From contig JAFKFM010000010.1 in assembly GCA_017308135.1 (NCBI GenBank), positions 234,296-298,295 on the forward strand: a DNA stretch of 64,000 nt. Direction: 5' to 3'. Below the pieces are notes generated by a model. It saw nothing but the letters and a program-made list of their open reading frames with translations. It searched no databases and was not told where the DNA came from. Source of the stretch: Alphaproteobacteria bacterium. GTDB taxonomy: Bacteria; Pseudomonadota; Alphaproteobacteria; CACIAM-22H2. Positions 8,639 to 17,078 of this stretch are shown in pieces; within the stretch, counting starts at the first letter, position 1; every line of letters starts with the position of its first letter. A program made the position numbers and the translations under genes.

Positions 8639-9406
8639 ATGTACGACGCTCTCGAACCCATCATCCGCGAAGCGGGCGCTTTGGCCGCCGAGTATTTCGA
8701 TCGCCTATCGGCACTGACGGTCGAATCAAAGGGGCATCTCGATCTCGTGTCGGAAGCCGATCGCGCGGTCGAGAAGCTGATCGGCGAACGCCTGCGCGCG
8801 GCTTTTCCCGGCGACGGGATTTTCGGCGAGGAGGGCGTGGCCGAGAAGTCGCGAACGGGGCGCGCCTGGATCGTCGATCCGATCGACGGCACGTTCAATT
8901 TTCTGCGCGGCAGCGATCATTGGGCGGTGTCGATCGGCTTGCGTGACGGCACGCGTCCAAGTTTCGGCGTGGTTTACGTTCCCAAGCGCGATCAACTGAT
9001 GATCGGCGGGTCGGGGCAGGGCGTGCGGTTGAACGGCAAGGCACTTCCCAAGCGCGCTGACCTCGATCGCACGAAGGCGGCGTGCAGTATCGGCTTCCAT
9101 CCGTCGATCCCAACGGAGGAACAGACCGAAGCGCTGCGCTTCATCCTCGATGATGCGCGGATGACCTTCCGCAACACCGGCTCCGCCGTCACCGGTTTGA
9201 TCGACGTGGCGACCGGCGCTGTCGATGGCTATCTCGGTCTCGGTATCTCGACCTGGGATTTGATGGCGATGGTACCGATCCTGGCCGAGCTGGGCGTCGA
9301 AACGACGCTCGATTGGAATGCGATCGCCCTCGACGACAAGCTGCGCTTTGTCTGCGGTAGGCCGGCGTTTCTTGAGATATTCGCGCCGCTGGCGCGCCGG
9401 TGGTAA
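8639..9406 (+). CDS. Inositol monophosphatase-family phosphatase
   Basis: This 255-residue, Mg2+-dependent sugar or polyol phosphatase is probably cytosolic. The metal-binding motifs are intact: G-E-E at 63-65, D-P-I-D-G-T at 80-85 and the W-D pair at 206-207 in S-T-W-D-L-M-A. The family includes inositol-1-phosphatase, histidinol-phosphate phosphatase and 3'(2'),5'-bisphosphate nucleotidase, and the sequence alone does not pick one. It is the last gene of the DeoR-ABC operon, 4 bases after the permease stop. Its place suggests it removes phosphate from an imported phosphorylated polyol or from an intermediate. That link is inference. Confidence 0.85.
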   Translation: MYDALEPIIREAGALAAEYFDRLSALTVESKGHLDLVSEADRAVEKLIGERLRAAFPGDGIFGEEGVAEKSRTGRAWIVDPIDGTFNFLRGSDHWAVSIGLRDGTRPSFGVVYVPKRDQLMIGGSGQGVRLNGKALPKRADLDRTKAACSIGFHPSIPTEEQTEALRFILDDARMTFRNTGSAVTGLIDVATGAVDGYLGLGISTWDLMAMVPILAELGVETTLDWNAIALDDKLRFVCGRPAFLEIFAPLARRW

Positions 9407-9464
9407 CTCGGGTTTTGTGAAGCTTTAAAGCGACACGCAGGCTCGATAGTTACGATTCCGCTCA

Positions 9465-9490
9465 GGATTCGAATCCCGCCGCGCCGACCA
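9465..9490 (+). other. tRNA-like 3' tail (T-loop plus acceptor and CCA), no complete tRNA
   Basis: Bases 9467-9475 read as a T-loop core (ATTCGAATC), followed by 15 bases ending GCGCCGACCA, like the 3' end of a tRNA; the C-C-G-A-C-C-A end is that of proline tRNAs. No matching acceptor 5' strand, D arm or anticodon arm is present in the preceding 90 bases, and the pair that should close the T-loop is A-C instead of G-C. It may be a tRNA remnant left by an integration event, or chance. The rest of the 9407-9551 gap holds only the terminator listed next. Confidence 0.35.
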
Positions 9491-9492
9491 AG

Positions 9493-9530
9493 AAAGAAGC
9501 CCGCCCTGGGAAACCAGCTTCGGGCTTCGA
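9493..9530 (-). terminator. Rho-independent terminator between convergent operons
   Basis: GAAGCCCG (9496-9503) and CGGGCTTC (9521-9528) are perfect inverted arms, with an inner CTGG/CCAG pair around a GAAA loop. Read on the minus strand, the stem is followed by the pyrimidine-rich CTTCTTTCTT, so it most likely ends the minus-strand operon of sialidase-fold genes. It may also stop the phosphatase operon from the other side. Confidence 0.65.
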
Positions 9531-9551
9531 TGTTGGTCGGCCGGGCATTTC

Positions 9552-10646
9552 TTAGACGCGCAACACCGCCAGCGGGATCGTCGACATCGCACAATCCTCC
9601 TTGCTGATCGAGTAGGTGACGTAAAGCGCCCCCTGATGCTCGATCGCGTAGGGATAGGACCATTGCGGTTCCTTGCACAGGCCGGGGATCTGCACCGGCG
9701 GAACGCCCTGGCGGATCGTGCGCAGCATCGAGAACTTCTTCTCGCCCGGCTTACTGACGGCGATGGTGAGGCAACCGCGCCGCGACGTGGGTTCCGGATA
9801 GTTCGACACCAGGAAGCGCTGGCCGGTCGAGAGAATCCCGCCGAACGGCTTCGACGCGACCATCGGCAGATTGGCGAGCTTCGCCATCGTCCAGGTCTTG
9901 CCGTGATCGAAGCTTTCCGACACCAGCGCCTGGGTCTGCGGCGGACCGAGTACGAATTCGTTGCGGATGATCGCGACCAGCCGGTCCTCGTCGACGATGA
10001 TCGTCGGCTCGGGGAATTTCAGCACTTTGGGCGCTTGGATCGGCACGACGCGCCAAGTCGCGAACTTGTCGTCGTCGCAGATCGCGGCGGCCGGCGTTTC
10101 GAAGCCGATTTCACCCGCGATGATCCAGCCGCCGTTTTTCAGGCGCTGCGGCCCGTGCATGGTCAGGAAATTCGGGATCGTGACGCCGGTTTCACGCCAG
10201 GCCTTCGTCGCCGGTTCCCAGACGAATTGTACGGCGCGCATCGACGGCAGCGGATGCCATTTGCCGTCCGACTGAATGCCGCCCGCCCAGCGCGCGGCGT
10301 AGCAGCGCAACACGCCGTTATAGGAATGCAGCAAAGCGTGGTTGTCGCATTCGCGCCCGTCCACGCCGGGTGCCACCATCTCGGGCGCACTCCAGGTCAG
10401 GCCGAAATCCTTCGACCTTCGCGCGCGGGTGATGCCCTCGGCGCTGTTCTCGTCGACCGGGTCGTTGGCGAAGGACACGACCAATTCGCCGTCATGTACG
10501 GCGATCGAGCTTTCGTGCAGGAATTGCTGCTCGCCCGCGATCGCGCGATGGACCATCGAATGGGTCACGCTGTCGAGGAAAGGCACTTTGCCGGGAGCGG
10601 GCAGTTTCGCGGTTTCGTCCCACAGCGGATAGAAGTCGTTCGCCAT
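9552..10646 (-). CDS. Sialidase-fold (BNR/Asp-box) protein, cytoplasmic, copy 2
   Basis: This protein of about 364 residues has a six-bladed propeller sequence pattern. Asp-boxes are visible as S-K-D-F-G-L-T-W and S-F-D-H-G-K-T-W, and the blade phrases G-E-L-V-V-S-F and G-A-L-Y-V-T-Y recur. No signal peptide is present, so it should act in the cytosol. The classical sialidase F-R-I-P arginine motif is not obvious near the N terminus, where the equivalent region reads L-H-E-S-S. It follows a paralogue and an ABC importer in one operon, so it probably hydrolyses or otherwise processes an imported glycoside. The exact reaction is unknown. ATG at 10649 is an alternative start; 10646 is better spaced from GAGGA. 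Confidence 0.8.
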   Translation of the reverse strand: MANDFYPLWDETAKLPAPGKVPFLDSVTHSMVHRAIAGEQQFLHESSIAVHDGELVVSFANDPVDENSAEGITRARRSKDFGLTWSAPEMVAPGVDGRECDNHALLHSYNGVLRCYAARWAGGIQSDGKWHPLPSMRAVQFVWEPATKAWRETGVTIPNFLTMHGPQRLKNGGWIIAGEIGFETPAAAICDDDKFATWRVVPIQAPKVLKFPEPTIIVDEDRLVAIIRNEFVLGPPQTQALVSESFDHGKTWTMAKLANLPMVASKPFGGILSTGQRFLVSNYPEPTSRRGCLTIAVSKPGEKKFSMLRTIRQGVPPVQIPGLCKEPQWSYPYAIEHQGALYVTYSISKEDCAMSTIPLAVLRV

Positions 10647-10660
10647 CATCGTCCTCGTTT

Positions 10661-11737
10661 TCAGGTGAGCGCGGCGACGGGAACCGCCGCCATGTAGCAG
10701 TGACGCTTGTTCAGCGAGAACACGACATAGAGCGTGCCGTCGCGTTCGACCGCTTCGGGATAAGCCCAGTTATGCGCGGGCGCCGTCTCGCCGATCTCGG
10801 CAAGGCCGGCGGGCAGCGCCTCAGCCGGGCCGCCGACCAAGCGCCAGACTTTCTCGAACGGATAAAGCGTGCCGGGTGCCGTCACGGCGATCCACAGCTC
10901 GTTGCGCCGCTCTTTGCCGTGGTTCCAGATGAGATAGGACCGGCCGTTGGACAGCGTACCGGCGAAGGGTTTGCTTTCCTCCATCGGCAGTGCCGTCGGC
11001 AGCAGTTTCGAGAAGCTGTTCCCGCCGTCGCGGCTGATCGAAGCCAAAGCCAAACTGTTGGGCGCTTTGTCCGGCCGGACGATTGCCAGCACGTCGTTGC
11101 CTTGCACGGCCAGCGCCGTTTCCGGGAAGCCGGGATGGATGTCGTCCTGTAGTGGTACGACGCGCCAGCGCAGCAGATTATCGCCTTCGCTGATCGCGAC
11201 GGCGGCGCGCGTGACCTTTTGCAGATGCCCGCCGACGATCCAGTTGCCATTCGCCAGACGTTGCGGCAACACGAAGGGAATGAAATCGGGCGCGGCCATG
11301 CCGTCGGAGACGGGCGCGAATTGCTTGGTCGCCGGATGTTCGCGCCAGATCTCCATGCCCAAGGCGCTTTTGCTGCCGAAATCGTAGCGGCCGACCAGCG
11401 CCCACACGCCGTCTTCGCGCGCCAGAAGCGGAGCCGTTTCATGGCGGCGCTTGCCGTCGGCGAAACCGCCGGCGACGACTTCGATGCCCGACCAAGTCTT
11501 GCCGCCGTCGGTGCTGCGGCGTCCGCGCATCACCTGGGCGGGTTCGCTTTCCAGCTTCGGCGCGTTGGAGAAATTCACGTACAGCGTCTTGCCGTCATGG
11601 GCCAGGCGCGGCTCGTGCAGGAATTCGAAATCCGGCGTCTGGCGATGGACCAGCGAATAGCGGGTGCCCGGAACGATCGTGGTGTTCGGCGGCGGGAACG
11701 GCCTGGCCTTATCCCAAAGCGGAATTGCGTTTGTCAT
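10661..11737 (-). CDS. Sialidase-fold (BNR/Asp-box) protein, cytoplasmic, copy 1
   Basis: This 358-residue protein is a clear paralogue of the next gene downstream: both share P-L-W-D near the start, L-H-E, R-R-S-x-D-x-G-x-T-W, M-V/E-E-S-K-P-F-x-G and W-(A/S)-Y-P-(E/Y)-A-(V/I)-E. Asp-boxes are S-T-D-G-G-K-T-W and S-R-D-G-G-N-S-F. Here the first blade reads H-E-P-R-L-A-H-D-G, keeping an arginine the other copy lacks. No export signal is seen. The ATG at 11737 is chosen; a TTG at 11746 directly after the permease stop is possible. Only 14 bases separate it from copy 2, which points to co-expression. Confidence 0.8.
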   Translation of the reverse strand: MTNAIPLWDKARPFPPPNTTIVPGTRYSLVHRQTPDFEFLHEPRLAHDGKTLYVNFSNAPKLESEPAQVMRGRRSTDGGKTWSGIEVVAGGFADGKRRHETAPLLAREDGVWALVGRYDFGSKSALGMEIWREHPATKQFAPVSDGMAAPDFIPFVLPQRLANGNWIVGGHLQKVTRAAVAISEGDNLLRWRVVPLQDDIHPGFPETALAVQGNDVLAIVRPDKAPNSLALASISRDGGNSFSKLLPTALPMEESKPFAGTLSNGRSYLIWNHGKERRNELWIAVTAPGTLYPFEKVWRLVGGPAEALPAGLAEIGETAPAHNWAYPEAVERDGTLYVVFSLNKRHCYMAAVPVAALT

Positions 11738-11746
11738 GTTCTCCAA

Positions 11747-12583
11747 TCAGCCTTTGACCGCGCCGACCGTCATCACCGTGACGAGTTGGCGATAGAGCAG
11801 CATCACGAGGGCGAGCATGGGAGCGAGATGGATCGTCGACATCGCCAGCAGCGCGCCCCATTTGACGCCGTCGGGATTGTTGATCGCGACGGCGATGGCC
11901 ACGGGCGCCGTGCGCGCCTCGGTCGAGGTGAAGACGAGCGGGAACAGATAATCGTTCCAGATCGTGATCGCGACGAACAGGCCGATGGCGCCGATCGCGG
12001 GTGTAACCAGCGGCAGCGTCACGCGCACGAAAGCTTCGACGCGTCCGCAGCCGTCGATCTGGGCGGCTTCCTCCAACTCAATCGGGATATCGTCGATGAA
12101 GGTCTTCAGCAGCAGCGTCGAAATGCTGACCGAGAAAGCGATACCCGCGAGGACGAGCGGTGTGAGCGTATCGAGCAGGCCGAGATTGGCGAAGACCGGA
12201 TAGAGCGGGATGATGACGATAATCGGCGGGAACATGCGCACGAGGATGACGAGCAGAGCGGGACCTTTCAGCCAGCCCGCGCGCAACCGCGAGAACACGA
12301 ACGCCGCCCCGACCGATAATGCCAGCGTGGCGAGCGTCGTCACCACCGTCACCACGACGCTGTTCCACAGATTGGGCAGATACATCGGGGCGAGCGTAGG
12401 CAAGTCGCGATAGGAGGCGAGCGTGGGCTCGAACGCCAGCGACGGCGGATAAGCCCAGATCTCGGCGCCGGGCTTGAACGAGCCCATGATCAGAAAGACG
12501 ATCGGGAACGCCGACCAGAGCACGGCGACCCCGAGCAAGGCGAAGAGCACGCCGCGGCGGCCCAGGCGGAGCAAAAGATTCAC
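11747..12583 (-). CDS. ABC transporter permease (MalG-type)
   Basis: The product is 278 residues with an N-terminal membrane anchor, five further hydrophobic segments and the coupling loop I-E-L-E-E-A-A-Q-I-D-G-C-G. It ends T-V-G-A-V-K-G, the MalG signature. The start is a GTG whose bases overlap the stop of the upstream permease (GTGA). It belongs to an importer whose operon contains regulator, binding protein, two permeases and two sialidase-fold genes but no ATPase. Confidence 0.9.
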   Translation of the reverse strand: MNLLLRLGRRGVLFALLGVAVLWSAFPIVFLIMGSFKPGAEIWAYPPSLAFEPTLASYRDLPTLAPMYLPNLWNSVVVTVVTTLATLALSVGAAFVFSRLRAGWLKGPALLVILVRMFPPIIVIIPLYPVFANLGLLDTLTPLVLAGIAFSVSISTLLLKTFIDDIPIELEEAAQIDGCGRVEAFVRVTLPLVTPAIGAIGLFVAITIWNDYLFPLVFTSTEARTAPVAIAVAINNPDGVKWGALLAMSTIHLAPMLALVMLLYRQLVTVMTVGAVKG

Positions 12584-13497
12584 CGGTAGCGCTCCGTGAA
12601 CATGCCGCGATAGGTGCGGCGCACCAGGAAACCCGCGAGCAGCAGCGTGGCCAGCAGCATCAGCCAGCCGGTCGCGGCACCCGCGCCGAAATTCAGATAG
12701 CGGAAGGCTTGCTTATAGAGGTACAGCGCCAGAATTTCGGTCGACGTGCCGGGGCCGCCGCCGGTCGTCGTATGGACGATCGCGAATTCGCGCAGCGTGT
12801 AGATGATGCGGAACATCATCACGATCGAAAGTGCGGGCAGGATCATCGGCAGCTTGATGAACCGCAGGATCTGCGGATAGCCGGCCCCGTCGATGCGCGC
12901 GGCCTCGACGAAATCATGGGGAATGGCTTTGAGGGCGGCGAAGCTGACGATGGTGACGAAGGAGAATTCCTTCCACACCGCGATCACGATGATGCCCGCC
13001 ATCGACGTGCCGGCGGAGGTGAACCAGGCGACGGTGGGGAATCCAGCGCTGCCCATCATGAAGTTCACGACGCCGAAATTGGGGTCGAGCATGTATTTCC
13101 ACATTACGACCGCGACGATCGGGCTGACCGCATAGGGGGCGACGATCAGCGCCATCCATAGCCCGCGCAAGGGCAGCGGATTTTCCAGCAGCAGCGCGAT
13201 GCCGAGGCCGATCAGCATTTCGAGGCCCACGACCGTGACCACGAAAATCACGTTGCGGACCAGCGCGGCCTGAAAGTCCGGGTTCGACAGGATGCGGACA
13301 TAGTTCTTCCAACCGACCCATTCGGTGTCCATGCCCGGCGACGCGTCGGTGAAGGACATGACGAACAGGTCGATCGACGGCACGACGATGATCGCCAGCA
13401 AAACGATCGCGACGGGCCCGAGAAGGGCCGCCGCGAGCCAGGTATTCGCGTCGAAGCGATACCGGCCCGCGGCGGGTTTGGCGTGTACGTGGCTCAA
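12580..13497 (-). CDS. ABC transporter permease (MalF-type)
   Basis: This permease of about 305 residues has a strongly hydrophobic first segment (A-A-L-L-G-P-V-A-I-V-L-L-A-I-I-V-V-P), an F-V-E-A-A-R-I-D-G-A EAA loop and a C-terminal F-L-V-R-R-T-Y-R. The reading frame stays open far upstream, but that part overlaps the binding-protein gene. The best start is the TTG at 13497, which overlaps the binding-protein stop as TTGA; this is inferred because no ATG lies at the right place. It forms a heterodimer with the MalG-type protein. Confidence 0.85.
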   Translation of the reverse strand: MSHVHAKPAAGRYRFDANTWLAAALLGPVAIVLLAIIVVPSIDLFVMSFTDASPGMDTEWVGWKNYVRILSNPDFQAALVRNVIFVVTVVGLEMLIGLGIALLLENPLPLRGLWMALIVAPYAVSPIVAVVMWKYMLDPNFGVVNFMMGSAGFPTVAWFTSAGTSMAGIIVIAVWKEFSFVTIVSFAALKAIPHDFVEAARIDGAGYPQILRFIKLPMILPALSIVMMFRIIYTLREFAIVHTTTGGGPGTSTEILALYLYKQAFRYLNFGAGAATGWLMLLATLLLAGFLVRRTYRGMFTERYR

Positions 13498-14807
13498 TCG
13501 AGCATCCCGCGGATCTGGGCGGCGGCCTTGTCGAGCTCGGCCTTCGCCGGGGCGCCGTTGACCACGATGTTCTGCAGCGTTTCGCCGATCAGGTCGCGGA
13601 CCTGGCCCATGCGCGGGTGCGCAGGCAGCGGCGTGCGCGAGATCGCGAAGATCTCCTGCGCCAGCTTCATCACCGGCTGGGTTTTCGCCATCTCCGCGAA
13701 CAAATCGGCGGTGCAGGGGCCGTTGCCGTTCTTGGCCACTTCGCGCTGCACATCCGGCTTCATCATGTGGCGGATCAGCTGATAGCCGATATCCTTGTCG
13801 GTGGCGCCTTTGAACATGCCGATGCCCCAAAACCAGACGATGCTGGGGCTGTAGGTCACCTTGTCGGTCCACAGATCGCGCGAAAGCGGCACGTGCGACG
13901 GGATGGTGATGCCCTTCACCTTCGACTCGCCGCCCTCGAACTGGGCGCCCCAGCTCGACGCGCCGAACGCCATCGTCACGCGGCCTTCGCGGAACAACTG
14001 GATCAGCGACGATCCGTCGAGCGTGGCCCAATTCGGCGGGATGATGCCTTCCACATACATGCGGCGCAGCATCTCGGCCGCCTTGACGGAGCCCGCTTCG
14101 TTCAGCACGACCTTCATGTCGGGCGTCACCAGGTCGCCGCCGAACATGCGCACGGCCATGGCGTAGTCTTCGTTCAGCGACCATTTGTCGCCGCGCAGAC
14201 CGAAGCCGAACACTTTCTCGCCATTCGGGCGGGTGAATGTGCCGGCCTTGGCTTGCTCGTAAAGTTCCTCGGGCGTCTTGGGGATGCCCGACACGCCGGC
14301 GGTCTTGGCGTTCTCGGTGTTCGACCACAGCGTGAACGTGCCGCAGCGGAACGGCACCATGTAAAGCTGATTGCCGAGCGTGGAGGCGGCGACCATGCCG
14401 GGCGACCAGGCTTGCGGGAAACCGGCGATCGGCTCCTTGGCGACGTAATCGTTGAGCGGTTGCAGGAAATTGCGCAGGCGGATATTGGCGTCTGCGAAGT
14501 TCACGAAGATCAGATCTTCTTCCGAACGATTCAGCAGGCCGATGCGTTGCAGCGCTTCTTGCAGCACGTTGGTCGTGCCGACATTGAAACGCACCTTGGC
14601 GACGTCGCGCTCGAAATCGGCCAGCGTATCCACGCCGCCGCGCGCGAAGCCTTGGGCGCGCAGATTATTGAGATGGACTTCGAGGCCCATCAGCGTGACT
14701 TCGCGGTTCTGGGCTTGCGCGTTCGCCGGCGCGTTCCAGGCGGCGAGCAGTCCCAGCGCGATCGCGGTGGTGGCCGCAAGCGCGCGGCGCGTGATCGTGG
14801 TTTTCAT
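13494..14807 (-). CDS. Sugar ABC transporter solute-binding protein
   Basis: This 437-residue periplasmic protein begins with a signal peptide (M-K-T-T-I-T-R-R-A, hydrophobic core, A-N-A-Q-A-Q cleavage region near residue 30). The mature part shows family 1 binding-protein features: V-P-F-R-C-G-T-F-T-L-W-S-N-T, E-D-Y-A-M-A-V-R-M-F-G-G-D and a D-K-D-I-G-Y-Q-L-I-R-H-M tail region. A strong AGGGAGGA ribosome site precedes the ATG. It lies 56 bases after a GntR regulator gene and couples into the permeases by a TTGA overlap. Substrate unknown; the sialidase-fold genes downstream suggest a glycoside. Confidence 0.9.
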   Translation of the reverse strand: MKTTITRRALAATTAIALGLLAAWNAPANAQAQNREVTLMGLEVHLNNLRAQGFARGGVDTLADFERDVAKVRFNVGTTNVLQEALQRIGLLNRSEEDLIFVNFADANIRLRNFLQPLNDYVAKEPIAGFPQAWSPGMVAASTLGNQLYMVPFRCGTFTLWSNTENAKTAGVSGIPKTPEELYEQAKAGTFTRPNGEKVFGFGLRGDKWSLNEDYAMAVRMFGGDLVTPDMKVVLNEAGSVKAAEMLRRMYVEGIIPPNWATLDGSSLIQLFREGRVTMAFGASSWGAQFEGGESKVKGITIPSHVPLSRDLWTDKVTYSPSIVWFWGIGMFKGATDKDIGYQLIRHMMKPDVQREVAKNGNGPCTADLFAEMAKTQPVMKLAQEIFAISRTPLPAHPRMGQVRDLIGETLQNIVVNGAPAKAELDKAAAQIRGMLD

Positions 14808-14863
14808 CCGTTTGTTCCTCCCTTTGGGGCGCCGGCCGTTCGGGCCGTGCGCCGTTTTGCGTG

Positions 14864-15559
14864 TCAGTGTTGGGACGGGCGCTTCGACACGCGATCGACA
14901 AGATCGTCGGTGCAGGAGCGCGCGTGCTCGAAAGCTTGTTTGGCGGCGCGGTCGGGATCGTGGGCTTCGATCGCGTCGAGAATTTCGGTGTGCTCGGCGC
15001 AGATCGCGTCGAGGCGCGCCTGGCTGAAGCCGACTTCGCGCCGGTTCACGAAGGCGAGCGTCGTATGGACGATCGCCGTGCGCGTGACGAACGGATTGCG
15101 GATGAAGCGGTAGATCGCGAAATGGAAGTCGCGGCCGATATTGCTGAGCCCTTCGACATCGCCGTCGCGATAGGCTTGCTGATGGCGCGCATCGATCTCG
15201 CGCAGCACGCGGATTTGATGGGGCGAGGCGCTTTCGGCGAGCATTCGCGCGGCGAAGGATTCGAGCGCTTGGTTGATCTGGCAGGCCTGATCGACTTCGG
15301 CGGGCGAGAGGTGGCGCACGCGCGCACCCTTGTTCGGGTCGATCTCGACCAGACCCAGCCCGTTCAGGACCTGCAACGCCTCGCGCACCGGGCTGGGGCT
15401 GACGCCATAGCGCTCGGCCAGATCGCGCACTTTCAGTCGCGAGTCCGGATCGAAGCGCCCGGCCTGGATATCCAGGCACAGCGCGTTGGTCAGCTTGGAA
15501 TAGGCGGTGAGCTCGGTCTCGTCGTTGGAGATCGGGAATTCGCTGCGGACTTCGAGCAT
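14864..15559 (-). CDS. GntR-family transcriptional regulator (FadR/FCD subfamily)
   Basis: This 231-residue regulator has an N-terminal winged helix, with L-K-V-R-D-L-A-E-R-Y-G-V-S-P-S-P-V-R-E-A-L-Q as the recognition region, followed by an all-helical FCD effector domain. The FCD domain carries the usual metal-ligand pattern: D-F-H near residue 145, then H in T-T-L, and an E-H-T-E-I-L-D-A-I-E-A-H-D motif. The ATG at 15559 gives the usual family length; in-frame codons further upstream lie within the promoter region and are rejected. It likely controls itself and the importer/sialidase-fold genes behind it, answering to a sugar acid or related ligand. Confidence 0.88.
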   Translation of the reverse strand: MLEVRSEFPISNDETELTAYSKLTNALCLDIQAGRFDPDSRLKVRDLAERYGVSPSPVREALQVLNGLGLVEIDPNKGARVRHLSPAEVDQACQINQALESFAARMLAESASPHQIRVLREIDARHQQAYRDGDVEGLSNIGRDFHFAIYRFIRNPFVTRTAIVHTTLAFVNRREVGFSQARLDAICAEHTEILDAIEAHDPDRAAKQAFEHARSCTDDLVDRVSKRPSQH

Positions 15560-15565
15560 CGGGAC

Positions 15566-15622
15566 ATCATCTTTGAAAGTGAAAGATGATATATAATTTT
15601 GACTCTTTGTATTCTGAGTCAA
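15566..15622 (-). promoter_or_regulatory. Promoter region with two inverted repeats upstream of gntR gene
   Basis: Just before the regulator start lies a perfect 9-base inverted repeat: ATCATCTTT (15566-15574) and AAAGATGAT (15582-15590) with a 7-base spacer. A second repeat has arms TTGACTC (15599-15605) and GAGTCAA (15616-15622). The outer arm doubles as a -35-like TTGACT on the minus strand, followed by an AT-rich stretch at 15591-15600 that can serve as -10. Together they look like an autoregulated promoter. Which repeat binds the GntR protein is not known. Confidence 0.5.
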
Positions 15623-15662
15623 GGGATTTGATTCAAAAATGGGCTGATAGCGCGCCATCGCG

Positions 15663-17078
15663 TTATCCAGATACCGAATTGACCGCAAAGACCGGGGTGA
15701 GCGCGGTCACGGCGGCGACATAGCGGCGATAAGCGGGGGCGTAAGTCGCCGCATCGGGCCCGGGATGGATGCGGTCGGCAAGGCGCACGAGTACGCGGCT
15801 CGCGGCGACGCGCGACGGGAAGGCGCCGATCGCCGTATGTGCGATGACGGCGAGGCCGAGCGTCGTCAATTCGTAATCGGCGCAGCGCACGACCGGACGG
15901 CCAAGAATATCGGCCTTCAAGCGTGCCAGCAGATCGCTGCGCGCGAGCCCGCCGGCGAGCCGAAGCTCATCGAGCGCCACGCCGCTTTCCGCCATCGCCG
16001 CCGCAACGTGCTTGAGGCCGAGCGCCATGCCTTCGAACACGGCGCGCGCCATCGCCGCACGATCCGTGTCGAGCGACAGGCCCAGATACGCGCCGCGCAT
16101 CGCCGGGTTCCACAGGGGCGCACGTGCGCCCGAATGGAAGGGCAGGAAGGTAACGCCCTTGGCACCGGGTGGCGCGCTTGCCGCGAGCTTTTCGTAATCC
16201 TCGAACGGCATGTCGCCGCGCGCCCATTCGAGGATGCTGCCGGTCCCGCCCATCGAGCCGCGCACGAGCCAGGCTTCGTCGAGCGGAACCGAATAGACGC
16301 GACGTTGCGCATCGACCAAGCGCTTGGGTGCGACCACGCCGAAGGATGTGACCGTGCCGGAGATATCGAGCGCTTCGCCGGGCTTGGAAATGCCGCTGGC
16401 GATATAGGCGGTCTTGCTGTCGAAACTCGCGGCGATCACGGGCACGGGCGCGCCGAATTCGGGGGCGAGCGTGCCGATCGTTTCGCCGATGCGCGTCGGC
16501 CGGCCGAGTTTCGTCACGTCGATATCGAGGCGGCGCGCGAGATCGGCGGCAGGCAAGCGTAGCGCCGTATAGATATCGAGCGTCGCCACGCCACCGGTCA
16601 ATCGCGCATTCAGATGCCCGGTCGCGTCGAGCAAGCGATGCGTGCGCGCATAGATCTCGGGGCTTTCGCGGCGCAACCGCAGTAGATGCGGGACCGGATC
16701 GGCGATCGTCGCGCGCAAACCGTCGGCGCGTTGACCTTCGGCTTCTTCCAGCACGGCGAGATCGGCGGCACTGCGCTTGTCGAAATACATCAGCGCCGGG
16801 CCTAAAGCCTTGCCGTCCGCATCATGCGGCACCCAGCCGGCGAGCGGACCCGCGGCCGCGACCGCATCGAACTTCGCGCCCGCGCGCTTGGCTTGCGCGA
16901 AGCCTTCGCGCAAAGATTCGTCCCAAGCGGTGGAAGCCTGTTCGCTGATATCGCCTTGCGTGCGCGTGGAAATGGCGCAGGACCATGTCCACGGCTTCGA
17001 CCCGTCGGCCGCGACGATCGAGAAGCGCAGGCTCTGCGTTCCCAGATCGACCGCGAGAATGACGGGTGTCTGCTTCAT
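15663..17078 (-). CDS. FGGY-family carbohydrate kinase
   Basis: This 471-residue cytosolic sugar kinase begins with the actin-fold phosphate loop I-L-A-V-D-L-G-T-Q-S. Family features include F-D-K-R-S, the S-F-D-S-K-T-A segment with the likely catalytic aspartate, the I-S-G-T-V-T-S-F-G loop, F-H-S-G-A-R-A-P-L-W-N-P and the adenosine-binding L-R-L-A-G-G-L-A-R-S. The family phosphorylates xylulose, ribulose, fuculose, gluconate, glycerol and similar polyols; the sequence does not settle which. The ATG overlaps the aldolase stop (ATGA), so the two are translated together. Confidence 0.88.
   Translation of the reverse strand: MKQTPVILAVDLGTQSLRFSIVAADGSKPWTWSCAISTRTQGDISEQASTAWDESLREGFAQAKRAGAKFDAVAAAGPLAGWVPHDADGKALGPALMYFDKRSAADLAVLEEAEGQRADGLRATIADPVPHLLRLRRESPEIYARTHRLLDATGHLNARLTGGVATLDIYTALRLPAADLARRLDIDVTKLGRPTRIGETIGTLAPEFGAPVPVIAASFDSKTAYIASGISKPGEALDISGTVTSFGVVAPKRLVDAQRRVYSVPLDEAWLVRGSMGGTGSILEWARGDMPFEDYEKLAASAPPGAKGVTFLPFHSGARAPLWNPAMRGAYLGLSLDTDRAAMARAVFEGMALGLKHVAAAMAESGVALDELRLAGGLARSDLLARLKADILGRPVVRCADYELTTLGLAVIAHTAIGAFPSRVAASRVLVRLADRIHPGPDAATYAPAYRRYVAAVTALTPVFAVNSVSG

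Noticed and set aside
9407..9490. Complete tRNA gene
   Set aside because: No 5' acceptor strand, D arm or anticodon arm can be fitted; only a 3'-like tail remains.
12580..14328. Very long permease frame (582 codons)
   Set aside because: The upstream part overlaps the binding-protein gene and has no permease features; the TTG at 13497 gives the normal size.
13494..15479. Long upstream extension of the binding-protein frame
   Set aside because: It crosses the GntR gene and has low-complexity arginine-rich text; the signal peptide begins at 14807 with a strong ribosome site.
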